Assembly: GCF_025847205.1 (NCBI RefSeq)
Contig: NZ_JAOYTH010000014.1
Location: forward strand, 1 to 64,000
DNA: 64,000 nt
Direction: 5' to 3'
Source: Pararhizobium sp. YC-54
GTDB lineage: Bacteria > Pseudomonadota > Alphaproteobacteria > Rhizobiales > Rhizobiaceae
Positions 1 through 7,991 of this stretch are shown here, in pieces. A program made the position numbers and the translations under genes. Within the stretch, counting starts at the first letter, position 1; each line of letters starts with the position of its first letter. The notes under the pieces were generated by a model, which worked only from the letters and a program-made list of their open reading frames with translations, searched no databases and was not told the DNA's origin.

Positions 1-108
1 GCGCGACACATGCAGTTCCCGGACGATCTTCTTCACCGACCAGCCCTGCACATGGAAGGCCCGTCGAACACGCGCAATCGTATCCACTCGCTTCAACTCC
101 CGCTCCAT
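1..108 (-). CDS. istA: IstA transposase, N-terminal 36 residues
   Basis: The N-terminus starts MERELKRVDTIARVRRA and continues into a helix-turn-helix (QGWSVKKIVRELHVSR). This is the DNA-binding start of IS21-family IstA transposases, the DDE recombinase that works with the IstB ATPase helper. The ATG at 108 fits the family start and lies about 40 bases inside the inner terminal repeat. The window edge truncates the gene, so nothing can be said about the catalytic domain or an istB partner. Confidence 0.8.
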   Translation of the reverse strand, partial: MERELKRVDTIARVRRAFHVQGWSVKKIVRELHVSR

Positions 109-144
109 CCGCCGCTAAAAGCCGGATGGTCAGATGAAATCTGA

Positions 145-201
145 GGGGGGGTCAAAATTAGACGCCGATTACCCCGCCAAGGGGGTCAAATTTGCACGCC
201 G
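145..201. repeat. IS21 terminal direct repeats (transposase binding sites)
   Basis: Two copies of a roughly 21-base repeat (GGGGGTCAAAATTAGACGCCG and GGGGGTCAAATTTGCACGCCG, split here as 145-167 and 181-201) lie between istA and the element end. They differ at two positions in the A/T-rich middle. IS21 elements carry such multiple terminal repeats as transposase sites. Confidence 0.7.
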
Positions 202-208
202 GAACACA

Positions 209-545
209 GTGAGGTCAGCCGGCAGGACTTCCACACGGGTCTGCTTGCCGAGTGCCGCCGCGAATGCAAAACGATGGTTCCCGTCAACCACGAAGGCAGC
301 AAAGTCAGGATGGAGGTAGGTCAGGATAGCCCGCTGCGCCCGGGCACCGGCCTGAAACGCGTGGAAGTGCTGCTTGAACGCATCGATACGAGAATGGATC
401 TCGTTCGCGCGCGCGGCACCCCAGCTCGCCGCGAGATAAGCGGCATAATACTCTTCAGCTTCAGCTAAGCCGGTGTTTTTGGCCAGCGCCAACGCGAGCT
501 GATAGTGAGGGGTGTCCTCAACGGGATCGCTGTCTTGCCAAGGCA
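209..545 (-). pseudogene. Gene fragment with ParB-like DGNHR motif, cut by the IS21 element
   Basis: The minus-strand reading frame holds a plausible protein fragment. A helical stretch rich in Ala and Glu is followed by FVVDGNHRFAFAAALGK and VEVLPADLTVF. The DGNHR segment resembles ParB/Srx-type domains, in which a GxHR motif binds nucleotide, but the match is too short to be firm. The frame runs straight into the IS21 end, so the C-terminus was lost by insertion. On its upstream side it joins another coding fragment in a different frame, so it is a remnant. The original function is unknown. Confidence 0.45.
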
Positions 546-740
546 AGCTGAAAATACCCTGATCCACGGCGTGACGTTTTTTCGGGCGCCGTTGATAAAC
601 AGCCCCACGAGGCGCAAGAGGCCGACGCAGACCATCAACCAACCGAAGGGGTCTTCATCGAACAGCGCGCGGAACAGAGCAAATGACGGCTGATCGAATA
701 CCCGATCCGGCAGTAACAGCGAAACACCCCAAGCCGTCAT
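546..740 (-). pseudogene. Small membrane protein fragment, possibly phage-derived
   Basis: From an ATG at 740 the minus strand encodes about 65 residues with two hydrophobic segments around VSLLL and GWLMVCVGLLRLVGLFI, then a basic segment GARKNVTPWIR. The pattern resembles small two-helix membrane proteins from phage or integrated elements, but I do not recognise a named family. The frame loses sense after about 545, where another fragment in a different frame takes over. I read it as a broken gene beside an insertion sequence. Confidence 0.35.
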
Positions 741-1094
741 GATCGTTGCCCATATGCTTGGCAAACATCTCTGCGAAGTACCGCTCAATTTACGATAAGT
801 TCTGGCGCGAGAACGAGATGATCGTCTGATCGCGCAGGTCCTCGTATCGAGGCACGCCTTGGCTCCGCCGGTACCAACCAAAGTCTCCTTGCGGCACGTA
901 TTGACAGCCCCGACGCTAAATAATCTTCAAATTCTTGATCTTCCGCGGAATTTTTGGCCACCGGACGTTTGAATTTTCCGGTTTTTTTCAGAATAGCGGG
1001 CTGGTTAGCCTTCCCGAATTTGTCAGCGAGATCGGGACCGTGTTGCCAATGGCACCATGGCGCGCGCTGCTGATGAAATGAAAATACGCCGACC
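741..1094. other. No convincing gene
   Basis: Between the gene fragments and the AI-2E family permease I see no frame with family features. A minus-strand frame through 900-1090 is open but has an odd Pro/Ser/Arg-rich composition at its start, and it overlaps the permease 3' end antisense. It may hold more decayed sequence from the same insertion event. Confidence 0.4.
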
Positions 1095-2243
1095 TCAATC
1101 CTTTGGACTGGCTTTGAGGTGCTTCGCCGCAACGGAGGGCGACGCGGATTGCTTGCGCTCTTCGAGTTCCGCTGCGACCCACTCCAGGAAGAGGTTGTAG
1201 GCAACCGCCAACAAGGTAGGCCCCAGGAAAAGCCCTATCAGGCCGAAGGCCAGGACGCCGCCAATGAGCCCAAACAGGCCCAGCAGTACAGGCAGGTTGC
1301 TGTTTTGGTTCAGCAGGTACGGTCGGAGGAAGTTGTCAATGCTGCTGACGAGAAGCAAGCCCCATATCGCGATGAAGATGCCCCATCCTACAGATCCTTG
1401 CATGAACAACCAAAGCGCAACCGGGATCCATACGAACGGTGGCCCGCCGGGCACGAACGACAGCACGAAGGTCAGGCAGCCCAGCAACAATGATTGAGGC
1501 ACGCCGGCGATCCAGAAGCCGATGCCTGCCAGCAGGCCTTGCGCAAAGGCCGTTCCGATCATTCCGTAAACGACACCTTTCACCGTCAGACCGATGACCG
1601 TGAACAACCTCCTGGCGCGAGGACCTGCAACGCGTTCACCGATCTGGCGCATGAAACTGATCAGGCGTCGACCGTGCAGAAACAAAAAGAAGGTGATGAA
1701 TACACTGAGCGCGAGTTCGAGGAGGCCGGTACCGAAGGCTACCCCGCCAGCGAGAGCAATATCGGCGACAGGACCGGTCAGTTTTTTGAGTTCGACAATA
1801 AATGCGGGAGCGTCATGAGTAAGGTTTTCCCAGTAAGCGGCCAGACTTTCGCCAACAATCGGCAGGCCTTTCACCCAGTTTGGTGGTGCTGAAGGACCCT
1901 GCTCCAGGACGCGCGTTATTCCCGCGGTCAGATTTGTTATGTCGTCGGCAAGTGCTGTCACGAGGAAAACAAGCGGTGCGACTACAGCAAAGACCACCAG
2001 CATCGTCATAGCTGCGGCCGCTGCCGCCCGGTAGCCTCCGACAGTACGTTCGCATCGGCGGTAGATAGGCCACGTCGAGAAACAAATCACCGCAGCCCAC
2101 AATATTGCCGATAGCAAGGGCCAAAGGACGAGAGCGCAACCAATCGCCAGCAGCGCGAGCGCGCCGATGCCCAGAACATGTTCGATCCGTCGGCTAAGTG
2201 GCCGCATGATCAGTTCACCCGTTTCCTTGCGACGCCTTTCCAT
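1095..2243 (-). CDS. AI-2E family (PerM/TqsA-like) membrane transporter
   Basis: A protein of about 380 residues with the architecture of the AI-2E transporter (UPF0118) family. Two N-terminal helices and a third pair by residue 110 precede a soluble middle with amphipathic helices (about 110-185). Four to five C-terminal helices follow, including the Pro/Gly-rich signature FVPGGPPFVWIP and a late GLIGLFLGPTLLAVAY. Members export small molecules such as AI-2 or act as antiporters; the substrate cannot be told from sequence. The ATG at 2243 follows GGAAG seven bases upstream; an ATG at 2207 is an alternative. It stands alone with no operon partner. Confidence 0.85.
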   Translation of the reverse strand: MERRRKETGELIMRPLSRRIEHVLGIGALALLAIGCALVLWPLLSAILWAAVICFSTWPIYRRCERTVGGYRAAAAAAMTMLVVFAVVAPLVFLVTALADDITNLTAGITRVLEQGPSAPPNWVKGLPIVGESLAAYWENLTHDAPAFIVELKKLTGPVADIALAGGVAFGTGLLELALSVFITFFLFLHGRRLISFMRQIGERVAGPRARRLFTVIGLTVKGVVYGMIGTAFAQGLLAGIGFWIAGVPQSLLLGCLTFVLSFVPGGPPFVWIPVALWLFMQGSVGWGIFIAIWGLLLVSSIDNFLRPYLLNQNSNLPVLLGLFGLIGGVLAFGLIGLFLGPTLLAVAYNLFLEWVAAELEERKQSASPSVAAKHLKASPKD

Positions 2244-2405
2244 CGACAAGCTTCCACATTCACAGCGCACCGGCGCTAGGATCTCCCGCACTGCCCAATT
2301 TTATGACGCAATCTCGATCCGGCGCACCAGACGAAAGCGCCAACATGAATTTCGCGATACTGCCGGCGCACCAGGGACAACCAGAGAATACGCATGGGGC
2401 GGCAT

Positions 2406-2771
2406 TCAAGGAGCAAGAACGCACCAAAGCACCTCGGCCAGGTCCTTCTCCATGAACGGCTTCTTCAAAACGGGCCGGTCGCGGTAACCATCTCTCATCT
2501 CGTGACCGCTATAGCCGGTCGAGAAGACAAACGGCACATTTCGCGCAGCCAGCGCTTCTGCCACCGCATGGCTGTTGTTGCCATTCAGATTCATGTCCAA
2601 CATGGCAACATCGAAGATTTGTGCTTCAATCAGGGCGAGGGCCTGACTGGTCGTCGCGGCGGCGTTCACATCCTCACAACCGAGGTCCGCCAGCATGTCT
2701 TCGATCATGATGAGGATCAGCATTTCGTCCTCGACAACAAGAACCCGTCGACCAGAAAGGAATTTATCCAT
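2406..2771 (-). CDS. Single-domain response regulator (CheY-like receiver)
   Basis: A stand-alone receiver domain of 121 residues. It has the acidic pocket VVEDE (Glu14, Asp15), the phospho-acceptor in MLDMNL (Asp59), a Thr/Ser switch in FSTGYSG and the conserved Lys in VLKKPF. There is no output domain, so it probably passes phosphate or binds a partner. It begins inside the last codons of the HWE kinase gene, an overlap of about eight bases, which makes the pair one operon and its likely phospho-donor. A GTG at 2780 is an alternative start. HWE kinase plus small receiver pairs are common in Rhizobiales general stress signalling. Confidence 0.9.
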   Translation of the reverse strand: MDKFLSGRRVLVVEDEMLILIMIEDMLADLGCEDVNAAATTSQALALIEAQIFDVAMLDMNLNGNNSHAVAEALAARNVPFVFSTGYSGHEMRDGYRDRPVLKKPFMEKDLAEVLWCVLAP

Positions 2772-3819
2772 CGCGATCACCGTTCGGTGCAGGAAAGTTG
2801 ATCGTGCAGATGACGCCGTCCGTCAGGTAGTCGAGATCAACCGTGCCCTCCAACTCATGCGCTAGACCGCGCTCGATCACCCGCGAGCCGAACCCTTTCC
2901 GGGACGGTGGTGCCACGGACGGGCCGTCTTTCTCCTGCCAGCGCAGGAGAAGCCGATTGCCCTCCGGCGACCGCTCAATCATCCATGTGATCAGGACCGA
3001 ACCCGCTTTGTTGGAAAACGCGCCATATTTCACGGCATTGGTCGCGAGTTCGTGGAATGCGATGCCGAGAGCAAGGGCCACTTTCGGTGAGACCCGGATA
3101 TTCCTGCCAGTGATGACAAAGTGCTCCGATCGTCCATTTGCGACCCCGAACGGCTCCAATGCCGCTTTGATCAGATCGAGCAGCCCCGCACCTTCCCAAT
3201 TCTCGCGGGTCAACAGGTCGTGCGATCGCGAGAGAGCGAAAAGGCGCGACTCGATGGCTTCCCGGATCACTTCGGGATCGGAAGTATTCCGCAAAGCCTG
3301 CCACACAATCGACTGTACCGTCGCAAGGGTGTTTTTCACGCGATGGTTCAGTTCGTCGATAAGCATCCTGGATTGGGCTTGCTCCCGCTTGTGATCGGTA
3401 AGATCAACGAAGGAGGAGAAATGCTGCACGATATCTCCCCTCTCATCCTGAACCGGGCTGACGAGGATCGCCGACCAGAACTCGCTGCCATCCTTGCGCC
3501 GATAGCAAATTTCCGAACCGCCTGTGGACGTCCCTGCGAACGCTCCATCAATGCGCGCCAGCGAATCTGGATCGGTGCCGCGTGCCATCAGGAAGTTGAA
3601 ACTCTGGCCGAGGACCTCGTCGCGGAGATAGCCTGTCAGATCGAGAAAGGCATCATTGGCAAAAATTATGGGGTTGCCGGGCTGTTTTGCGTCGGTAAAC
3701 AACATCGCCATGCGTGTCGTTTCAGCGGCAACGACGAATGGGCCAAGGTCCTTCCGAAAGCTCTCGACGCCCGCTTCGGCAGCTTGTTGGCCTTCGGATT
3801 TGGCTACTATTTCCAGCAT
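2764..3819 (-). CDS. PAS domain HWE-family sensor histidine kinase
   Basis: About 350 residues, no membrane segment, so cytoplasmic. An N-terminal LOV-like PAS domain (about 15-125) contains IIFANDAFLDLTGY and GQSFNFLM, followed by a PAC segment (YRRKDGSEFW). The kinase core has the HWE phosphorylation motif ELNHRVKNTLATVQSI (His about 157), HELATNAVKYGA in the N-box and RWQE near the end. The cysteine that forms the flavin adduct in LOV photosensors (NCRFLQ) is replaced here, so light sensing by that chemistry is unlikely. It overlaps the downstream receiver gene. I chose the ATG at 3819; 3906 is possible, with a longer unmatched N-terminus. Confidence 0.88.
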   Translation of the reverse strand: MLEIVAKSEGQQAAEAGVESFRKDLGPFVVAAETTRMAMLFTDAKQPGNPIIFANDAFLDLTGYLRDEVLGQSFNFLMARGTDPDSLARIDGAFAGTSTGGSEICYRRKDGSEFWSAILVSPVQDERGDIVQHFSSFVDLTDHKREQAQSRMLIDELNHRVKNTLATVQSIVWQALRNTSDPEVIREAIESRLFALSRSHDLLTRENWEGAGLLDLIKAALEPFGVANGRSEHFVITGRNIRVSPKVALALGIAFHELATNAVKYGAFSNKAGSVLITWMIERSPEGNRLLLRWQEKDGPSVAPPSRKGFGSRVIERGLAHELEGTVDLDYLTDGVICTINFPAPNGDRDG

Positions 3820-3927
3820 ATCTCGGGGGTTGTCCGGTTGTTTGGCTGGCCACAGCCAGCCAATAATTTTATACACCGCGCAGGTTCTCCGACAGTGGGC
3901 AAACATCCATTACGTGTAAGATGTCGC

Positions 3928-4011
3928 TTAATACCAACGTCCTCGGCCGTAAAAACCGCCGCCTAGCAGAACAACGATAAGAAGTATGATGAGAAGTGTG
4001 GTGGTATCCAT
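3928..4011 (-). CDS. 27-residue hydrophobic membrane peptide
   Basis: A short gene, MDTTTLLIILLIVVLLGGG then a FYGRGRWY tail. One transmembrane helix is followed by a Gly-rich, aromatic, basic C-terminus. A strong ribosome site (GAGGAG, about eight bases before the ATG) supports translation. The same layout (hydrophobic helix then GGG-YGRGRW) recurs in very small proteins of rhizobia, to my recollection, with no known function. It lies upstream of the PAS/HWE kinase on the same strand, with about 110 bases between, so it could share a stress-related transcript. Confidence 0.6.
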   Translation of the reverse strand: MDTTTLLIILLIVVLLGGGFYGRGRWY

Positions 4012-4473
4012 GTAGGTCTCCTCGGAGTACCTGAGCATCTCCATCGCGCTTGACTGCGTGGTGCGTTGCTCGTTCTAGCGCTCCGACCTAGCTCAACGTC
4101 CAGAACCGGGTTTAGTTCCATTCGACGGCGTGAGCTGTTGCAATGATAGGGGCGAGAATTGATGGCTGAATTCAACTAGCGTGGGGGGATGCTCCAGCTG
4201 CGGGGAGCCGTGTAGATCTCGCACGATCTCTTTTTCGCGCACAAGCTGCCGGGCGTGCTCCACATCGCGCAGGAACACGCTGCGCGAGTTGGAGAACCGC
4301 ACGCTGCTGGTCTTCCTCGATCCCGTCAAGAAAGCCAGGTTCATCAAGGCGTGGAAGATATTCATCCGCCTTGACAGGATTCGAACCATCGACCTAATCC
4401 GCGCCGATGGCAGACACTTTCCGTGGAAAAATTCATTCTTGACAGATCATTCCAGAATTCCTATTTGGCTTGC
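4012..4473. other. Intergenic stretch without a clear gene
   Basis: Frames on both strands through 4093-4400 are open for 100-135 codons but show no family motif, signal or good start site. A plus-strand piece (LLVFLDPVKKARFIKAWKIF) looks protein-like and might be a gene fragment. The right end carries the TetR promoter. I see nothing else that can be named. Confidence 0.4.
4439..4467 (+). promoter_or_regulatory. Candidate sigma-70 promoter of the TetR gene, possibly leaderless
   Basis: TTGACA at 4439-4444 and TATTTG at 4462-4467 are separated by 17 bases. The expected transcription start, about seven bases after the -10 box, coincides with the ATG at 4474, and no ribosome site precedes that ATG. 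A leaderless transcript is therefore plausible. Confidence 0.5.
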
Positions 4474-5040
4474 ATGGCAAGGATCAAAGAGTTCGACAGC
4501 GACAAGGCACTGGATGCAGCAGTCGCTGTATTTCGAGAGTACGGCTTCGAAGGCACGTCGACCGAAATGCTGGTGCAGGCGATGAAAATCGGCAGACAGA
4601 GCCTTTATGACACCTTCGGGGACAAGTGGGCACTCTATCGCCTTGCGGTGGAACGCTACGCATCCGAGGAAACTGATACGCATATCGCGATGCTGCGCGG
4701 CAAGCCGCGAGCTATTGACGGTATTGCCGCGATGATTGACCGGGTCGTTGGAACCGCGAACCAGACTTGCCTCGGCGTCAATTCAATCTGCGAATTTGGC
4801 CAGAGTCGGCCAGACCTCGCAGAGGTCCATCGCGCCGCCGATCATCGCTTAAGACATGCAGCAAGCGAACGGGTCAGGCAGGCGCAGGAGGTAGGCGACG
4901 TGGATAACTCGTTGGCGGCAGATGCCGTCGTTGATTTCCTCTTTGCCAGTATCACCGGAATTCGTGTCGCTGCGCGCGGGGGAGCCGGCCGTGACCAACT
5001 TGCATCGCTCGGGCAGTTAGCCCTCCGCGCGATTGTGTAG
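4474..5040 (+). CDS. TetR/AcrR family transcriptional regulator
   Basis: 188 residues. The N-terminal TetR helix-turn-helix (about 10-55) is clear: ALDAAVAVFREYGFEGTSTEMLVQAMKIGRQSLYDTFGDKWALY. The C-terminal helical ligand domain contains TCLGVNSICEFG and resembles the class often placed beside SDRs and quinone oxidoreductases. It lies 53 bases upstream of the frameshifted NADPH:quinone oxidoreductase on the same strand and probably controls it and itself in response to an electrophile or quinone. A GTG at 4423 would add 17 residues without homology support. Confidence 0.88.
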   Translation: MARIKEFDSDKALDAAVAVFREYGFEGTSTEMLVQAMKIGRQSLYDTFGDKWALYRLAVERYASEETDTHIAMLRGKPRAIDGIAAMIDRVVGTANQTCLGVNSICEFGQSRPDLAEVHRAADHRLRHAASERVRQAQEVGDVDNSLAADAVVDFLFASITGIRVAARGGAGRDQLASLGQLALRAIV

Positions 5041-5092
5041 CAGCAAAAAATTTTACCCAATTCCGGAACAGTCAGTCAAGAAAGGAATACGG

Positions 5093-6060
5093 ATGAAAGC
5101 TGTTGTTATGAACGGCATCGGGATACCGATGTAATGGAGGTCGTGAACCATCCGGAGCCAGTCGCAACGCCCGGACATGTTCTAGTCGAAATCGCTGTGG
5201 CGGGCGTGAACTTCATGGACATCGGTGTTCGCCAGGGCATGGCCTGGACGGAAACTGCAAATCCGAAAGTACTGGGCGTCGAAGGAGCCGGCCACGTGCT
5301 TGCTCTCGGTGAAGGCGTGACCGAGTTTTCTGCCGGCGATCGCGTCGCCTGGGTTTACGCCCCGGGAAGTTACGCGGAACGCATTTCCATCCCGGCGACG
5401 GCGCTGGTGAAGATCCCTGATTATATCGACGACCAAACCGCGGCCTCGCTCATGATGCAGGGATTGACCGCCAGCCACTTCGCGACCGATTTCTATCCCG
5501 TGCGCCCCGGGGACACAGCACTCGTCCATGCAGCAGCTGGCGGTGTCGGCCTGTTGCTGACACAGATCATCAAGTTAAGAGGCGGGCGCGTTATTGGTCG
5601 CGTTTCGTCCCGCGACAAGGTCGAAATTGCCAAGCAGGCAGGGGCCGATGCAGTTGTCGTAGACACGGAGGGAGACTTCGCTGAAGAAGTCCTGCGCCTG
5701 ACGGACGGCAAAGGCGTGGATGTCGTTTATGACGGCTCCGGCCCAGGGACCTTCAAGGGCTCGCTCGACGCTCTTCGCCGGTCAGATACGTTTTGCTGGT
5801 ATGGCCCAGTGCTGGGAGGGCCCGGATCTCTGGATATCATGAGCCTGCCGAAGAGCATCAAGATCGGCTACGCGGTCTTTTCAGACAACATCCAAACTCC
5901 CGAACTCCTTCGCGCTCGCACCCAGCAGCTTTTCGACTGGATCCAAGATGGGGCGCTCAGGGTCAACATCGGTGGAAGCTATCCCCTAACAGTCGCTGCA
6001 CGGGCGCATGCTGACATGGCAAGCCGACGCACGACCGGCAAGCTGCTGCTGATACCCTGA
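5093..6060 (+). pseudogene. Zinc-less NADPH:quinone oxidoreductase, frameshifted near its start
   Basis: An MDR-superfamily reductase of about 320 residues. The GroES-like N-terminal part (EPVATPGHVLVEIAVAGVN) precedes the nucleotide-binding AAAGGVGLLLTQ and the quinone oxidoreductase signature region; zinc ligands are absent. The proper start with ribosome site (AAGGA, ATG 5093) reads MKAVVMNGIGIP and then hits a stop. Restoring one base near 5128 (CCGATG to CCGGATG) gives P-D-V-M-E-V and joins the long frame. Translation from the internal ATG at 5134 would lose 14 residues of the first strand. This is either a real one-base deletion or a sequencing error; the rest of the gene is intact. Confidence 0.8.
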
Positions 6061-6105
6061 GGAGAACGTGATGGACTTTCAAACTCGCGATAGAACATTC
6101 AGCTA

Positions 6106-6258
6106 GGACCAACAGAAACGGACATGACAGCCAGCATGATGGCTGGGCTGACAAAGGTCATTCCCCTCAAGCGGGTTGGACAGCCTGACGAGATCGCCGC
6201 TCTTGCCTCTTGTCTATTGAGCGGAAAAGCAGGGCACATGACGGGTTCGTACTTTGAT
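6106..6258 (+). pseudogene. C-terminal remnant of a short-chain dehydrogenase
   Basis: About 50 residues, reading GPTETDMTASMMAGLTK and then IPLKRVGQPDEIAALASCLLS to MTGSYFD. This is the hallmark C-terminal part of classical SDR enzymes: the PxxTxM segment after the active site, the R-x-G-x-P-x-E-I-A motif and the G-x-x-x-x-D end. The Rossmann half and catalytic YxxxK are missing, so the gene was deleted between the upstream oxidoreductase and this point. SDRs of this kind often accompany TetR/quinone oxidoreductase pairs, which explains the location. Confidence 0.8.
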
Positions 6259-6274
6259 CGCTGCCTCAACAACG

Positions 6275-6308
6275 ACCCGCACCGCGCCGTCACCCTTGCG
6301 GTGCGGGT
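6275..6308 (-). terminator. Hairpin at the 3' end of the ABC-F gene
   Basis: A perfect 11-base-pair stem (ACCCGCACCGC with GCGGTGCGGGT) and a 12-base loop overlaps the last codons of the ABC-F gene. No good T-run follows on the minus strand, so termination efficiency is uncertain. It also lies just after the SDR remnant on the plus strand. Confidence 0.5.
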
Positions 6309-7879
6309 AGCTCGATGTAGGCGTCGATCCCGATATTGTCGAGGAAGGTTTCATCATGGCTGACGACGAAAAGCGCGCCGTCATAGGCCCGCAGCGCGGC
6401 CTCCACCGTCTCAATGGATTCGATGTCGAGATGGTTGGTCGGCTCATCAAGGATCAACAGTGACGGTGGATTGGCGCCGCCAAGTACGCAGGCCAGGCCG
6501 GCGCGCAGAACCTGTCCTCCACTCAAGGTTTCCACGCGCTGGAGGGCGGCATCCGCGCGAAAGCGAAAACTGGCTAAAGTGGCCCGGCAGGTATTTTCGG
6601 TCGCGCCGGGGTTTAGTCGCTTAAAATTGGCGAGGATCGTCTCACTGCGATCGAGAAGATTGACACTTTGGTCCAACATCGCGGAAGGCACAGTAACCGC
6701 GACCTCGCCGATGAACGGCGCTATCTCTCCTGCGATCGTCTTCAGCAGTGTCGTCTTGCCCGATCCGTTCGGACCGGCCAGCGCGAGGCGCTGCGGGCCG
6801 ACCATCGAGAAGGACAGATCCCGGATAACGGGATGGCCGGGATCATGGCCCGCCGTGACACCATTGAGCGACAGAACCGCTTTGCCAGCCGGAAGGTGTG
6901 TCGCTGGAAGATGTACGGAAAATGGCTGGAGCACCTCGATCCGCGCCTTGGCTGAAGCGACCGTATCCAGCGCATCAGCGCGCTGGCGCTCGGCAAGTTC
7001 CGTCACCTTGCCCCGGCTGGCCTCTGCATTGCTCTTGCGCCGACCGAGGAGAATTTTTGGCATGTCGCCCTTTGCCGCTTTACGGGCACCCGACGCCTCA
7101 CGTCTGTCGTGCCGTTCTGAAAGAACCTGAGCTTTGCGGTCGATTTCGTCCGCGGTCCTTTGGGCATGAGCCAAGCTTTGCTCTGCGGCATTAAACTCGA
7201 TTGCCTTTGCCGCCTGATACGCACTCCAGTTGCCGCCATAACGTTTCGCCCCGAGCGAGGTCAGTTCGACGATTGCATCCATATGTTCAAGCAGTCCACG
7301 ATCATGGCTGACGACGATGACACCGCCTTTCCAACTGGCGAGAAGGTCGATCACCGCCTGCCTTCCGATCCGGTCCAGATTGTTGGTCGGTTCATCGAGA
7401 AGCAGAAAGTCCGGCTCCTCAAAGATCGCTGCCGCAAGGGCAGCCCGCGTGCGCTGCCCGCCAGATAGCTGGCTGAGCAGCGTATCCGGCTCGGCCTCCA
7501 GCCCAAATCGGGCAAGGGCAGAGAGTATCCGCTCCCTGAGCGTCCAATCTGCCTCTGCAAGATCGTCAAGACTGGCCGTTCCGTTTTCGGCGCGGACGAG
7601 AACTTCAATGGCCTGCCTCGCACTGAAGAGATCGGCGATCGTTTCCTGCAGGCCCGTCTCCAGCATCTGCCGGACAAGCACCACCTTTCCTTTGATGGAA
7701 ACTAAACCAGTGGACGGCGGCAGCAGTCCGGGAATGATTTTCAGCAGGGTTGTTTTCCCCACGCCGTTCCGTCCGACCAGTCCGGTCCGCTCCGGTCCGA
7801 ACGACAGGTCGAGACCGCCAAGGACATGGTCACCGTCCGGTTTTGACCAGTAAAGTCCTGAAAGCACTATCGAAGGCAT
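6290..7879 (-). CDS. ABC-F family ATPase (ribosome-associated, no membrane domain)
   Basis: 529 residues with two ABC cassettes in one chain. The first has Walker A GRNGVGKTT (36-44), signature LSGGQRTRAAL and Walker B FLLLDEPTNNLD. The second has GPNGSGKTT, LSGGQVLRAGL and LLILDEPTNHLD. A charged linker (about 235-310, rich in Arg, Lys and Glu) joins them. No transmembrane helices are present, so it is an ABC-F translation factor or ribosome-protection type, not a transporter. It is divergent from a TetR gene across a palindrome, so inducible expression by an antibiotic-like ligand is plausible. The exact ABC-F subgroup cannot be assigned. Confidence 0.9.
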   Translation of the reverse strand: MPSIVLSGLYWSKPDGDHVLGGLDLSFGPERTGLVGRNGVGKTTLLKIIPGLLPPSTGLVSIKGKVVLVRQMLETGLQETIADLFSARQAIEVLVRAENGTASLDDLAEADWTLRERILSALARFGLEAEPDTLLSQLSGGQRTRAALAAAIFEEPDFLLLDEPTNNLDRIGRQAVIDLLASWKGGVIVVSHDRGLLEHMDAIVELTSLGAKRYGGNWSAYQAAKAIEFNAAEQSLAHAQRTADEIDRKAQVLSERHDRREASGARKAAKGDMPKILLGRRKSNAEASRGKVTELAERQRADALDTVASAKARIEVLQPFSVHLPATHLPAGKAVLSLNGVTAGHDPGHPVIRDLSFSMVGPQRLALAGPNGSGKTTLLKTIAGEIAPFIGEVAVTVPSAMLDQSVNLLDRSETILANFKRLNPGATENTCRATLASFRFRADAALQRVETLSGGQVLRAGLACVLGGANPPSLLILDEPTNHLDIESIETVEAALRAYDGALFVVSHDETFLDNIGIDAYIELPAPQG

Positions 7880-7902
7880 CCGAAATCCATTGCATCGAAA
7901 TT

Positions 7903-7924
7903 AACGGCACGATATCGTGCTGTT
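7903..7924. promoter_or_regulatory. Palindromic operator between ABC-F and TetR genes
   Basis: GCACGATATCGTGC (7907-7920) is a perfect 14-base palindrome, extended by AAC and GTT arms after one mismatch on each side. It sits between the divergent ABC-F and TetR starts, the expected place for a TetR operator acting on both promoters. Confidence 0.6.
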
Positions 7925-7991
7925 ATCGAAAATATTCGGAAAGGACAATGGTCGTCGCCAATATCCTCTCCGTCAAACGCCTCGGGGCAAC

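Larger units (their letters stand above)
1..208 (-). mobile_element. IS21-family insertion sequence, left end only
   Basis: The window opens inside an IS21-type element read on the minus strand. Its outer end carries two near-identical repeats (145-167 and 181-201), each a G-run followed by TCAAA and ending ACGCCG. Such multiple terminal repeats are typical of IS21 ends. The minus-strand terminus reads TGTGTT at about 208, where the neighbouring gene fragment is cut. The transposase start lies inside at 108. The rest of the element is outside the window, so completeness cannot be judged. Confidence 0.75.

Noticed and set aside
145..201. Two similar repeats as a CRISPR array
   Set aside because: Only two copies, at an IS end, with no regular spacer unit; IS21 terminal repeats explain them.
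785..1204. Minus-strand frame upstream of the gene fragments
   Set aside because: It starts antisense-like within the permease 3' end in another frame and has Ser/Pro/Arg-rich composition; no motif or ribosome site.
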